A DNA stretch of 64,000 nt from Bacteroidales bacterium (GCA_017539645.1 JAFYCM010000042.1:1-64000), one strand, 5' to 3'; shown: positions 17,707 to 26,211, counted from the first letter of the stretch. The notes: generated from the letters alone by a model not told the origin. Program-made: numbers and translations.

Positions 17707-19422
17707 CTATTTATTACGATAAACATACTTAGTGATACGCTCTTTCTCCCAATCGCTTATTCCTGCATTCCATCTGTATTTTATAGAAGATAATATATAC
17801 CCATATTCATTGTACGAGTTAACGCTCTTTCTGTCTTCAATCCATGTCTGTTTTTCATTGTCCCACTCGTATGACAATTCCGAAATCTTATTATTGTTTT
17901 TATCATATACACATTCTTCTTTAGAATATCCTATCCATACATTATTTTTTCCAATGTATGTCACATCAAGAGTTTTATTATCATTCTCGTCATAGGCATT
18001 TTCACACTTCGACACACCAATCCAAGATTCATCTATCACACTACCAACACTGTTTACACCAAGAGTTTGGCGCCCTTTTGCATCGTAAGCGGTCTCATAC
18101 TTGTACAGTCCAACCCATGAACGATCATTGTCATTCCACTTATATTTAGCCTTAAGAGTTCTGCGATTCATCTCATCGTAAGCAAATTCTTCTTTCGATA
18201 TTCCATACCAAGATTTGTTATCACTATTCCATTTATAAATCACATGTAACATTATACTGTCACTTTCATCATACATGTATTGGTATTTACTATCTTCAAT
18301 CCAAGATGTGTTTTCACTATCCCATTTATAGCCATATTGAAGTGTGAGGTTGCCTTTTCCATCATAGGTGTATTCATATTTATATTTAGAGTAATCATTC
18401 CAAACGTGATTTATACTATCAAATGTTTTGCATACACTAAAAGTCACTCCGCCATTATCATTGTATGTATACTCAATTCTTAAGCGCTCTCCTTTACCAT
18501 TTCCCATATCCCAATTATAACAGTCGCACATAATCTTGTTACCACTCTTATCATAAGTGTATATACGTTTCTGTCCTTCAATCCAAGAATTAAGTTCGTT
18601 ATTCCAGTCAAATTCTACATAATACGTTTCATCTCCACGTTCATTGTAGCCTATTTCTAATTTTGATGAGAAAATCCAAGAATCATTATCATCATCCCAA
18701 TTGTACTTTTGTTCAATTATCGCCTTATTATTAGCATTATAGGCAGTTTCAGTTTTATAAACACCTATCCAAGAGCTATTTTCTTGATTCCATTTGTATC
18801 GTGCATTAAGTGTCTTATTTCCATTATTGTCGTAGGAACAGACTCTTTTCCATACACCAAACAATGCTCTATGCTTGCGACTCCATTCGTATTGTATAGT
18901 AAGAGTATCATTTCCTAGTTCGTCATAGGCAAATTCGCTTTTCGAAGTCACTACCCAACAATAATACTGACTATCCCATATATAATTTGCAGAAAGCGTT
19001 TTTTGTCCTTTTACATCGTATTCGGTTTCTGATTTCGAACCCCATAGATGTTTAGAGCTATCCCATTTATATTCTGCATAGAGTGTTCTATTGCCACTTT
19101 GGTCAAAGGCATATTCTCTCTTTGCAATACCCAAAGAATCCTGCGTAGAATCCCATTTGTAATATGCCTCAAGAGTCATATGATTACTATCATCATAGGT
19201 GAAATAATTTTTCGCTATAATTTCCCAATTATTGTTCTCCTCATTCCATTTATATTCAGTAGATAAAATACGATTTCCTCTTTGGTCATACACGCATTCT
19301 GTTTTGGCGACATTGTCACTATCGGCGTTTGTAGTAATAGTAAAGTCTAATAAGACTCTATTTTCTGCAAATAATGAGAAAAAGGGTAACACACAAAGGA
19401 TGACAAGAGCTATTCTATTCAT
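17707..19422 (-). CDS. Secreted tandem-repeat protein (YD-repeat-like, about 14 units)
   Basis: A 571-residue protein with a signal peptide (MNRIALVILCVLPFFSLFA). The rest is about fourteen units of roughly 37 residues following the pattern YDxxGNxTLxxxYKWDxxxxSWxGxSKxExAY. The YDxxGN core resembles YD/RHS repeats and the Bacteroides DUF3836 type, but here there is no RHS core domain or toxin tail, so the protein may be a beta-solenoid-like surface or periplasmic protein. A paralogue with the same units lies at 59964-60761. It is A+T-rich and sits alone inside a segment bounded by 83-bp direct repeats. No function is assigned. Confidence 0.8.
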   Translation of the reverse strand: MNRIALVILCVLPFFSLFAENRVLLDFTITTNADSDNVAKTECVYDQRGNRILSTEYKWNEENNNWEIIAKNYFTYDDSNHMTLEAYYKWDSTQDSLGIAKREYAFDQSGNRTLYAEYKWDSSKHLWGSKSETEYDVKGQKTLSANYIWDSQYYCWVVTSKSEFAYDELGNDTLTIQYEWSRKHRALFGVWKRVCSYDNNGNKTLNARYKWNQENSSWIGVYKTETAYNANNKAIIEQKYNWDDDNDSWIFSSKLEIGYNERGDETYYVEFDWNNELNSWIEGQKRIYTYDKSGNKIMCDCYNWDMGNGKGERLRIEYTYNDNGGVTFSVCKTFDSINHVWNDYSKYKYEYTYDGKGNLTLQYGYKWDSENTSWIEDSKYQYMYDESDSIMLHVIYKWNSDNKSWYGISKEEFAYDEMNRRTLKAKYKWNDNDRSWVGLYKYETAYDAKGRQTLGVNSVGSVIDESWIGVSKCENAYDENDNKTLDVTYIGKNNVWIGYSKEECVYDKNNNKISELSYEWDNEKQTWIEDRKSVNSYNEYGYILSSIKYRWNAGISDWEKERITKYVYRNK

Positions 19423-19479
19423 AGAATATCAATAGTTAAACGGACAGTATTTTTATAGTAGGCTAGGCGCTCTATATTT

Positions 19480-19734
19480 CTACAAGCTAAACATCACTTT
19501 CTCTAAGGTTTCCTCTGCCTCGGTGATATCGCGTAGAAAATTTTGGTGGTCTTTCAGAAAATCTTTACGTCCGTGCGAGAGTTGTTGGTAGAGCTCGGCG
19601 TTCATTTCGTCTACATACGATGCTATGGCATATTCTATGTCGTCTTTTTGCCATTCGAGCGTAGAATGCTCGTAGATACGCCGTTTCTGATGAACGAAGC
19701 TATACGTTGTCTCTATGCACTCCTTAGTAATCAT
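19480..19734 (-). CDS. Small conserved protein of unknown function
   Basis: An 84-residue protein starting MITKECIETTYSFVHQKRR and continuing with STLEWQKDDIEYAIASYVDEMN. It is rich in charged residues and probably all-helical. Its ATG overlaps the TGA of the DUF4250 gene by 4 bp, so it is translationally coupled to it. The last ten residues (ETLEKVMFSL) come from the inserted segment; a truncated copy with a different, probably original, C terminus lies at 17576-17680. The open frame upstream of the ATG to 19842 overlaps DUF4250 and is not used. Confidence 0.7.
   Translation of the reverse strand: MITKECIETTYSFVHQKRRIYEHSTLEWQKDDIEYAIASYVDEMNAELYQQLSHGRKDFLKDHQNFLRDITEAEETLEKVMFSL
19511..19593. 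repeat. 83-bp direct repeat, copy B (inside the 84-residue gene)
   Basis: Identical to 17598-17680. This copy lies within the intact gene. Confidence 0.95.
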
Positions 19735-19931
19735 GCGTCGAAACCTATTGGGCGAAACTGCCGTTGTTCTGTGTTGTATACGTAGCCATTTTCCTGTAAA
19801 TAGGCGCACACTTCGCTTGGTTCGCGGTTGAAATTGTAGCAAAGCGCATCGAGCGTATCGAACTCATCGTCGCGCAAGAGCATATTTATGCTCGACACAA
19901 GTATGGCTGGGTCTTTAGGTAAGTAGTCCAT
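19731..19931 (-). CDS. DUF4250 domain protein
   Basis: A 66-residue protein beginning MDYLPKDPAILVSSINMLLR and continuing DALCYNFNREPSEVCAYLQENGYVYN, with the LPKDPxILxSxxNxxLRD opening of DUF4250. The family is a small helical protein of unknown role in Bacteroidetes and Firmicutes. Its stop overlaps the start of the 84-residue gene by ATGA, so the two form a pair. Confidence 0.85.
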   Translation of the reverse strand: MDYLPKDPAILVSSINMLLRDDEFDTLDALCYNFNREPSEVCAYLQENGYVYNTEQRQFRPIGFDA

Positions 19932-20034
19932 TAGTTATGAATTACGAGTTACGAATAAAAAACGGTGCAAAGTTACTCAGACGGCATAAGGATATGATAT
20001 GCGTTATATCTTTTTCACTTTGCGGAAAGATGCA

Positions 20035-20042
20035 TACTTTTG
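20035..20042 (+). promoter_or_regulatory. -7 element TACTTTTG
   Basis: Matches TAnnTTTG, 51 bp before the ATG at 20094. A T-rich stretch (20011-20014) stands near the -33 position but there is no exact TTTG. Confidence 0.45.
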
Positions 20043-20093
20043 CTACACATATCACAGGCTTATTTATTACTAAACAAATAATCATTACAAACT

Positions 20094-20687
20094 ATGTTTT
20101 CTTTTATAAAGTCAATATTGGTAAAAGGTGCATTACTAATTATTTTATGCGTCTTCGCCCAAACATGTATCAGCAATTATGTCAACGGTGGCGATGCTGA
20201 AAAAATTGAGCAATTGAAAAAAATGATCGAAGATCAGACTATCGTAACAGCCGACTTATCAGAAAATTATATCGAAACAACTGTACTAAAAAGTGCCAAA
20301 ACATATCAATTCGACTACACTTTCACGCTTAATGGTCAGAATTATTGTGGTAAAATCATGCTTAATGGTATCCCCAACACAACCAAATTGAATCTCTACT
20401 ATTTGAATAGCAATCCACAAATTGTATCTCAAGATCCTTATTCAGAACTAAATTCAGAGCAAGAAAAGGGTTCTATTTCCGATTTGATTTGGGGTATTTT
20501 ATGGGTGATAATAGCTGCATTAATATGTATTTCGTTGATTAGAATGTTTGTGCAGAAAAAGGCAGCACATACAAAAGAAGAAGAGCCTATAAAAGAGCCT
20601 GTTACAGAAACCCAACAAGTTCAAGAGGAGCCAAAGGCAGAACCTCAAATAGACAAAGAAGATCCGAGTAGATTTATGCCGCACTAA
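20094..20687 (+). CDS. Membrane-anchored protein of unknown function
   Basis: A 197-residue protein with an N-terminal membrane segment (residues about 5-25, FIKSILVKGALLIILCVF) and a second at about 128-152 (LIWGILWVIIAALICISLI). The about 100 residues between should lie in the periplasm and contain YQFDYTFTLNGQNYCGK. The C-terminal 45 residues are highly acidic and proline-rich (EEEPIKEPVTETQQ...) and cytoplasmic. No family recognised. It has its own -7 box and stands before the fabG promoter. Confidence 0.6.
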   Translation: MFSFIKSILVKGALLIILCVFAQTCISNYVNGGDAEKIEQLKKMIEDQTIVTADLSENYIETTVLKSAKTYQFDYTFTLNGQNYCGKIMLNGIPNTTKLNLYYLNSNPQIVSQDPYSELNSEQEKGSISDLIWGILWVIIAALICISLIRMFVQKKAAHTKEEEPIKEPVTETQQVQEEPKAEPQIDKEDPSRFMPH

Positions 20688-20750
20688 CATGCGGCTACCT
20701 AATATTGTAATAGATACATCTTATAACATATTGCTGCACAAAAAATCTAT

Positions 20751-20781
20751 TTTCTGTTTTATAAATAGAAAGTTACTTTTG
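20751..20781 (+). promoter_or_regulatory. Promoter of fabG
   Basis: TTTC (20751-20754), a 19-bp spacer and TACTTTTG (20774-20781) fit the Bacteroidetes consensus with one mismatch in the -33 box. The start codon is 32 bp further on. Confidence 0.6.
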
Positions 20782-20813
20782 CGCGCAAAATTTGAACAAA
20801 TCAGATAAAGAAA

Positions 20814-21560
20814 ATGAAACTATTAGAAGGAAAAACCGCTGTTGTAACAGGTGCTGCACGCGGTATTGGCAAAGCTTTGGCACTCAAATTTGCCTCAGAA
20901 GGTGCTAACATTGCATTCACCGACCTCGTTATCAACGAAGATGCTCAGCAAACCGAAAAAGAGATTGCTGCTCTTGGTGTTAAGGTAAAAGCATTTGCTT
21001 CTAATGCTGCCGACTTTGCTCAGACAGAACAAGTTGTAGCTGCAATCAAAGAGGAATTTGGTTCTATAGATATACTTGTAAACAACGCTGGTATAACCAA
21101 AGACGGACTTATGCTTCGCATGACCGAACAGCAGTGGGACGCCGTTATCAACGTTAACCTCAAATCGGCATTCAACTTCATTCACGCCGTTGTACCTATC
21201 CTGATGCGCCAACGCAAAGGCTCTATCATCAACATGGCAAGTGTTGTAGGTGTTCATGGTAACGCTGGTCAGTCAAACTACGCTGCATCTAAGGCTGGTA
21301 TGATTGCTCTTGCTAAATCGGTAGCACAAGAGATGGGTCCTAAGGGCATCCGTGCAAACGCTATTGCTCCTGGCTTCATCGAAACTGCAATGACCGCTCA
21401 ACTTCCTGAGGCTGTTCGCGAAGATTGGATGAAGAAAATTCCTCTCCGTCGTGGTGGCAAACCTGAAGATATTGCTGACGTGGCTACATTCCTCGCAAGC
21501 GATTTGTCTTCATACGTTACCGGTCAGGTTATCCAAGTCGACGGTGGCATGAATATGTAA
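20814..21560 (+). CDS. fabG: 3-oxoacyl-[acyl-carrier-protein] reductase
   Basis: A 248-residue SDR with TGAARGIGKALA at the NADP site, NNAGITKDGLMLRM, the catalytic Ser (MASVVGVHGNAGQ) with YAASK, and the FabG-type end VTGQVIQVDGGMNM. It reduces 3-oxoacyl-ACP to 3-hydroxyacyl-ACP in fatty acid elongation. Length and motifs are typical. The codon use is that of a highly expressed gene and it has its own promoter (20751-20781) and terminator (21586-21622), so it is a single-gene unit; no other fab gene is adjacent. Confidence 0.93.
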   Translation: MKLLEGKTAVVTGAARGIGKALALKFASEGANIAFTDLVINEDAQQTEKEIAALGVKVKAFASNAADFAQTEQVVAAIKEEFGSIDILVNNAGITKDGLMLRMTEQQWDAVINVNLKSAFNFIHAVVPILMRQRKGSIINMASVVGVHGNAGQSNYAASKAGMIALAKSVAQEMGPKGIRANAIAPGFIETAMTAQLPEAVREDWMKKIPLRRGGKPEDIADVATFLASDLSSYVTGQVIQVDGGMNM

Positions 21561-21585
21561 TTATAATAATTGGTTAATAAAATGC

Positions 21586-21622
21586 AGAGCCGTATGTCGT
21601 GAGATGTATGGCTCTCTTTTTT
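21586..21622 (+). terminator. Intrinsic terminator of fabG
   Basis: Arms AGAGCC (21586-21591) and GGCTCT (21610-21615), extended by further pairing, then a run of T at 21617-21622. Confidence 0.75.
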
Positions 21623-21645
21623 CAATTCTAATTACGTACATAATT

Positions 21646-21736
21646 ATGAATTACGAGTTACGAGTTATGAATTACGAGTTATGAATTACGAGTTATGAAT
21701 TACGAGTTATGAATTATGAATTGTGAATTACAAATT
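21646..21736. repeat. Four copies of the 14-bp unit ATGAATTACGAGTT plus degenerate copies
   Basis: Perfect units at 21646, 21667, 21681 and 21695, followed by degenerate ATGAATT units up to the start codon of the next gene. Related fragments occur in other gaps (19932, 23363, 34397). Each unit carries an ATG, so the leader of the next gene is full of spurious start codons. Confidence 0.85.
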
Positions 21737-23362
21737 ATGAAAAACGTCATCTTATCTATACTACTGATACTTACAATAGCATACCCAACGCAAGCGCAGC
21801 AGATAGCCGAACTATGCAGCGAGAAGCCGCGCCTCGTACTTATAATTATTGTAGACAACCTCAACAACGAGCAACTCGAAATTGTGCGTCGCGAATGTGG
21901 TCGCGAGGGCATAAACCGCATATATAACCACGGCACTCAGTTCACTAATGCATATTACGACGCGGGCGGCAACTACGCTGGCAAGAACCTCGCAACGCTC
22001 TTCACCGGTGCTCCCGACTCGACGCACGGAATTGTTGGCCGACAATGGATTGATAGTTTTACGAATAAGAAAGTGGACGCTATTTATGGCGACGCCGTGA
22101 ATAAAGAGGGCAAGGTAGATTCGTTGGCTGTGCCGCACAATGGTCAACTACTCTGCTCCACCATTGGCAACGAAATACGCAAGATATACAACCACAACGC
22201 GCATATTTTTTCGCTCGGATTTCACCCAGAAATGCTTCTTTGGAGCAGCAGCACCAACGAGGGTGAACCAGTAGCTTGGCTCGACGATGTAACTGGCATT
22301 ATGCGTACGCAGAACGTAATGGATACGGCAGCGTTCAAATGGATTGACGAATTCAATAGCAAGCGCATGTGCGATATTTATATAAATAAGATATGGGCAC
22401 CGCGCAACGACATAAGTAAATATCACGAGAAACTATACTTCAGCAATGAGCGCGGCAGCGAACGCTCGTTCTACTACCCTATGCGCTCTGCCATTCCTAT
22501 ACACGAGAAATATTCGCTTGTGGCAGGTTCGCCCTACGGCAATCAGCTTATGCGCGACTTCGCGGCTTCGGCGCTGCTTTGTGGCGACTTTGGCAAAGAT
22601 GATATTCCCGATATACTTACAGTAGAATTTACTGCTCAACCTTCGTGCGGACTAAAAAAACAGCCGCTTGACGCTGAGACAGAAGACCTCTTGCTCTGCC
22701 TCGACGACAACATTGCTTCGCTACTGAAAGCTATCGACAGCAGCATAGGTATGGACAATACGCTTGTGGTGTTCACCGCTGCGCAAGGCTGCTACGACAT
22801 AAAATCGACCGATTCGGCACAATGGAAGAGCAAGGGTGCTGTAAGTATGCATCGCACTACGGCGTTGCTCAACCTATACTTGATGGCTATCCACGGGCAG
22901 GCGCAATGGGTGCGCAACTACAACGACTATTCTATCTACCTCGACCGTCAACTTGCCAACGAACGCAAGGTGAACTGGGACACTCTGCTCAACGAAACTG
23001 CAAGTTTTCTCACACAAGTGAAGGGCATCGGCGACGCTTTTGCCGCTAAAGATTTGCGCAACATCTACTCCACATCGCCCGTAATAGAAGTGCTACGCCG
23101 CAACTATCACCCTAAGCGTTCGGGCGACATACTTATACACCTCGAACCTGGTTGGGCATCGGAACAAGACGACGGCTCACAACTAACGCAACTCTGGGGA
23201 CAAGAGTTTGTTCCGTTGGCATTCTACGGCTGGAAAGTGCCGCGCGCCACCATTTACGAGCGTCACAATATGGCCGACGTGGCTCCTACGATTTGCCAAT
23301 ACATACGCGTGGCACAACCCAACGGCTGCAGCGGAACGCCTATAAAGATTGTGAGCGAGTAA
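21737..23362 (+). CDS. Secreted PafA-like alkaline phosphatase family protein lacking the metal ligands
   Basis: About 541 residues with signal peptide MKNVILSILLILTIAYPTQA. The whole length follows the PafA-type alkaline phosphatase plan: KPRLVLIIIVDNLNNE, THGIVGRQWID, STIGNEIR, LVVFTAAQG, VPLAFYGW and VAPTICQYIRV..NGCSGTPI. The residues that bind zinc and the nucleophile Thr are changed: the usual T..GHA..TG segment reads NYAGKNLATLFTG, the DYxGH segment reads AQPSCG, TADHG reads TAAQG, and the last His region reads LTQLWGQ. It is therefore probably not a phosphatase but a pseudoenzyme. The ATG at 21737 is chosen over repeat-derived ATGs upstream. Confidence 0.75.
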   Translation: MKNVILSILLILTIAYPTQAQQIAELCSEKPRLVLIIIVDNLNNEQLEIVRRECGREGINRIYNHGTQFTNAYYDAGGNYAGKNLATLFTGAPDSTHGIVGRQWIDSFTNKKVDAIYGDAVNKEGKVDSLAVPHNGQLLCSTIGNEIRKIYNHNAHIFSLGFHPEMLLWSSSTNEGEPVAWLDDVTGIMRTQNVMDTAAFKWIDEFNSKRMCDIYINKIWAPRNDISKYHEKLYFSNERGSERSFYYPMRSAIPIHEKYSLVAGSPYGNQLMRDFAASALLCGDFGKDDIPDILTVEFTAQPSCGLKKQPLDAETEDLLLCLDDNIASLLKAIDSSIGMDNTLVVFTAAQGCYDIKSTDSAQWKSKGAVSMHRTTALLNLYLMAIHGQAQWVRNYNDYSIYLDRQLANERKVNWDTLLNETASFLTQVKGIGDAFAAKDLRNIYSTSPVIEVLRRNYHPKRSGDILIHLEPGWASEQDDGSQLTQLWGQEFVPLAFYGWKVPRATIYERHNMADVAPTICQYIRVAQPNGCSGTPIKIVSE

Positions 23363-23399
23363 TGCTATAAGTTATGAGTTATATCGTTTTATGAGTTGT

Positions 23400-23445
23400 A
23401 AGTTTTGGAGGTATAATTAACCAATGACTTACTTCTCCAAAACTT
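23400..23445. terminator. Inverted repeat between convergent genes
   Basis: Perfect 11-bp arms AAGTTTTGGAG (23400-23410) and CTCCAAAACTT (23435-23445) lie between the ends of the two convergent genes. There is no T-run, so bidirectional termination is only probable. Confidence 0.45.
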
Positions 23446-23450
23446 ATTGT

Positions 23451-24593
23451 TTACTTGCTCTCCTTCCCTTCCATGAAGCGCTTCTCTTTGATGCGTTTTA
23501 GGCGCTCGACCACGCGAAAATGTACGTATGTATTATTCGTAGCTTCTTGCTCTCCGCATTGGTCTATGTATTTATTCCACCATTTATATTCCATATTCTC
23601 ATCACCAATCATATAATAGCAGTAGCCAATCTGATAGTAAATGATAGGTTGGTTAGGTTTGACTTCATCGGCTTGCTTGAAATACTTTATAGCGGTTTTG
23701 AAGTTGTGCGTAATGTAATAGTCGCCCAAGCTAGAATATAGACGATATAGCAGGTCGGGGTTGGGCTGCATCATATCTATGGCATCGATTATGTTTTCCT
23801 CGCCCACTTGCGCAATGGAATCCACCTCATCGAGTTGCACAAGGCCAAGCATAGCAAGGGTTAACGCATTAGTGCCGTTTGCCTTTTCGTTGGCGAGGGT
23901 GAGGCATTCGAGTGCGCGGTCGTGCTTGTCGCGTTGCAGACATGCCATAGCCAGATAGTAAAGCGTGTTGGCGCGCGTGTCGCCCGCTTCAACAAGTTTT
24001 TCGTACATATTTATGGCTTTTGTGGGCTTGCCGGCGTTGTAGTATGCATTCGCCAACACGTTGTTTATAAACATATTGCCACTATCAACTGCGCAGTAGT
24101 TTTCGAGCAAAGTTATAGCTGCACTATACATCTTTATAGCTATTAGCGAGCGTGCGTAACTTGCCGTATTAGCCTGATTTTCAATATTACGGCGAGCCTC
24201 AATGCTTTGATAGACAAGCATCGAATCGACCCATTCCATCTTCTCGAAGCATCGCGCCATGAGGTATACTTCCGAAGAATCGGGTTCGGGATTTACTTCG
24301 GTGGGCGTAAGTAGCTGATGGCAAATGTCGATGCAAGCGTTGTAGTTGCCTCTTGCGAAATTGCAAACAGCCAACTCGCGGCGCACCGTGTCGCAAGGGT
24401 GAAGTGCCATGGCTTGTTGCGCATAGATTATGGCCTTATGCGTATTGTTATGCTCGCGGTAATGCTTTGCCGCAGCAATGAGTTGTTGCCAATCGGTGGT
24501 GTCGGGTTGTTGATAGGCTTGCGCTTGCACGCTGTTGGCTATAAATGCAACGAGCATAATAGCTAAAATGCGAATTTTACAAATTGTTGTCAT
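23451..24593 (-). CDS. Secreted tetratricopeptide repeat protein
   Basis: A 380-residue protein with signal peptide (MTTICKIRILAIMLVAFIANSVQAQA). The mature part holds about eight TPR-like helix pairs, for example HKAIIYAQQAMALHPCDTVR, AYYNAGKPTKAINMYEKLVEAG, LYYLAMACLQRDKHDRALEC and AIKYFKQADEVKPNQPIIYY. TPR units bind partner proteins. No catalytic domain is present. It is probably periplasmic. It has its own -7 box (TACATTTG) about 67 bp upstream. Confidence 0.82.
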   Translation of the reverse strand: MTTICKIRILAIMLVAFIANSVQAQAYQQPDTTDWQQLIAAAKHYREHNNTHKAIIYAQQAMALHPCDTVRRELAVCNFARGNYNACIDICHQLLTPTEVNPEPDSSEVYLMARCFEKMEWVDSMLVYQSIEARRNIENQANTASYARSLIAIKMYSAAITLLENYCAVDSGNMFINNVLANAYYNAGKPTKAINMYEKLVEAGDTRANTLYYLAMACLQRDKHDRALECLTLANEKANGTNALTLAMLGLVQLDEVDSIAQVGEENIIDAIDMMQPNPDLLYRLYSSLGDYYITHNFKTAIKYFKQADEVKPNQPIIYYQIGYCYYMIGDENMEYKWWNKYIDQCGEQEATNNTYVHFRVVERLKRIKEKRFMEGKESK

Positions 24594-24914
24594 ACGTTTT
24601 TTCGTTGATTTAGATGTAGTTATAGGGTATTATTTCTTTGATTGAGTCTGTTGCGTACTACAAATGTATGTATATTCTGATTTGGATAACTAAATAATAT
24701 TCAGAAAACCCGAATCGAAATGAACAAAAATTTGGCAAAGACTTAGCAGCAGAAGCAAATCGCGTAATAGTCTCGGTGCCTCATGAACTCCAGGCAAATA
24801 AAGAGGCATAGCCGTAAATATTAGAAATCGTGACTAATTTCGCAGCAATTCGTGTTTGTGGGTAGTTACACATTCTAAGTATAACGTCCAAAACATAAAA
24901 CTCTGGAAATCACC
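24594..24914. other. Intergenic region between the divergent TPR and thiD genes
   Basis: This 321-bp gap holds the -7 box of the TPR gene (24661-24668) and no convincing ORF. No thiamine riboswitch was recognised before thiD: neither a CUGAGA nor a CUGGAUAAUGCCAG-like block is present in the right order. A TTTG at about 24852 followed after about 20 bp by a T/A-rich stretch may hold the thiD promoter, but it does not match the consensus. Confidence 0.4.
24661..24668 (-). promoter_or_regulatory. -7 element TACATTTG of the TPR gene
   Basis: Matches TAnnTTTG on the minus strand, giving a leader of about 60 bases before the ATG at 24593. The -33 region (TTAG) is poor. Confidence 0.5.
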
Positions 24915-25706
24915 ATGAATTACGCAAGAGTACTAACCATAGCGGGTAGCGACCCAACGGGCGGTGCAGGTATTGCCGCCGACATAAAAGCAATTTCTGC
25001 CAATGGCGGTTATGCAGCAGCAGCCATCACTGCCGTAGTAGATGAAGATACGCAACGTGTATATAGTATGCAGGCCATGCCAACCGATTTTGTGGTGGCT
25101 CAAGTTCGCACGGTGATAAACGACATCGGCGTGGACGCGGTGAAGACGGGCATGCTCTTCTCTACTGAGCACATCGAGGCTGTGGCAAATCTGATGAAAG
25201 AGTATGAGGTGAAGAATCTCGTTGTAGACCCCGTTATGGTGGCAACATCGGGCGACACACTCACCAAAGACGACATTGCCGAAGCTATGAAGAAGCACCT
25301 GCTACCCATAGCGCGCATAATTACGCCCAACATTCCCGAAGCAGAACTTCTCTGGCGCAAACCGATAAAGAACGTAGACGACATGAAGGAGTGCGCTACC
25401 GACCTCGCAGAACTTGGTTGCTCCGTGATGCTCAAAGGCGGTCACCTAACAGGCGATGTGATGATTGACGTATTTGCCAACGCCGAAAACCGCACGGTGA
25501 TTGAGCTACCATCCGACAAGGTGCAGACGAACAACACCCACGGCACAGGTTGCACACTCTCGGCAGCCATAGCTACGCACCTCGCACTTGGCAAAACGCT
25601 CACCGCAGCCATTGTTGCTGGCAAGGAATATATCACCCGCGCAATAACAGAAGGCGCAGCATACACCATCGGCCACGGCCACGGTCCAGTGAAGCATTTC
25701 TTTTAG
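24915..25706 (+). CDS. thiD: Hydroxymethylpyrimidine/phosphomethylpyrimidine kinase
   Basis: A 263-residue ribokinase-fold kinase. The substrate end is AGSDPTGGAGIAADIKAI, with the family's AAAAITAVVDEDTQRVYSMQ and LVVDPVMVATSGDTL; the anion hole and catalytic Asp lie in NNTHGTGCTLSAAIATHLA. It phosphorylates HMP and HMP-P to HMP-PP for thiamine synthesis. The usual motif before it is A(I/V)TALTAQNT in E. coli; here it is TAVVDEDT, which is seen in the Bacteroidetes form. No other thi gene is adjacent, so it may serve salvage. Confidence 0.92.
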   Translation: MNYARVLTIAGSDPTGGAGIAADIKAISANGGYAAAAITAVVDEDTQRVYSMQAMPTDFVVAQVRTVINDIGVDAVKTGMLFSTEHIEAVANLMKEYEVKNLVVDPVMVATSGDTLTKDDIAEAMKKHLLPIARIITPNIPEAELLWRKPIKNVDDMKECATDLAELGCSVMLKGGHLTGDVMIDVFANAENRTVIELPSDKVQTNNTHGTGCTLSAAIATHLALGKTLTAAIVAGKEYITRAITEGAAYTIGHGHGPVKHFF

Positions 25707-25711
25707 GTAAA

Positions 25712-26011
25712 TCATACTTTACTCAAAACTAACTCGGGCAAAATCACTGCCGATTCTTCGGCATCATCTTGTCCGCGCCATGCTACTATGTAACTTATGC
25801 TTGCACTGCGTACGTTGTACCCTTTGACTTGCCAATCTGATAATTCCGCACGGCATTTATTGGAGAGTGAGGCAATGCGCTCTTTTGTAGTAGGTAGGCA
25901 TAAATAGCCATCAGCATAAAATAGATGTTGACCGCAGCGGAGTTGTAGAATCTGACGTTTGTGACTTTTGAAGAAGTCGAGCCAGACATCGCGAAGTGAA
26001 AGTTGTAGCAA
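25712..26011 (-). CDS. Uncharacterised small protein, start uncertain
   Basis: About 99 residues from a TTG at 26011. The frame is open to 26068 and reads RYPTPNEILLQLSLRDVWLD across the proposed start, which looks like conserved protein rather than leader, so the true N terminus may lie upstream with a non-standard start or may be lost. The rest reads YADGYLCLPTT, then LSNKCRAELSDWQVKGY and VRSASISYIVAWRG. There is no ATG in frame. I do not recognise the family. It converges on thiD with a 5-bp gap. It could be a decayed gene. Confidence 0.45.
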   Translation of the reverse strand: MLQLSLRDVWLDFFKSHKRQILQLRCGQHLFYADGYLCLPTTKERIASLSNKCRAELSDWQVKGYNVRSASISYIVAWRGQDDAEESAVILPELVLSKV

Positions 26012-26173
26012 GATTTCATTGGGCGTTGGATAGCGCTCAGAGTTGCTATGAGTGGGGTTGGGGAAGGATTAACATCGAGAAAAAAAACAGCAACTCACAC
26101 CTACAAATTCAGCAACATTCAACTCAAATTGCGCAAAACTGCGAGCACTCATAACGAATGTTAATTTATTGGT

Positions 26174-26181
26174 TACATTTG
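26174..26181 (+). promoter_or_regulatory. -7 element TACATTTG of galK
   Basis: Matches TAnnTTTG, 30 bp before the ATG at 26212. It excludes the longer frame that begins at 26158. Confidence 0.55.
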
Positions 26182-26211
26182 CTCACCAATAAAAAACTAA
26201 ACCGTTTAACT

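Noticed and set aside
24770..24914. Possible TPP riboswitch before thiD
   Set aside because: None of the conserved thi-box blocks is present in order.
25795..26019. ATG-started frame overlapping the small gene at 25712-26011
   Set aside because: The sequence in the other frame (YADGYLCLPTT, VRSASISYIVAW) looks like real protein; this one does not.
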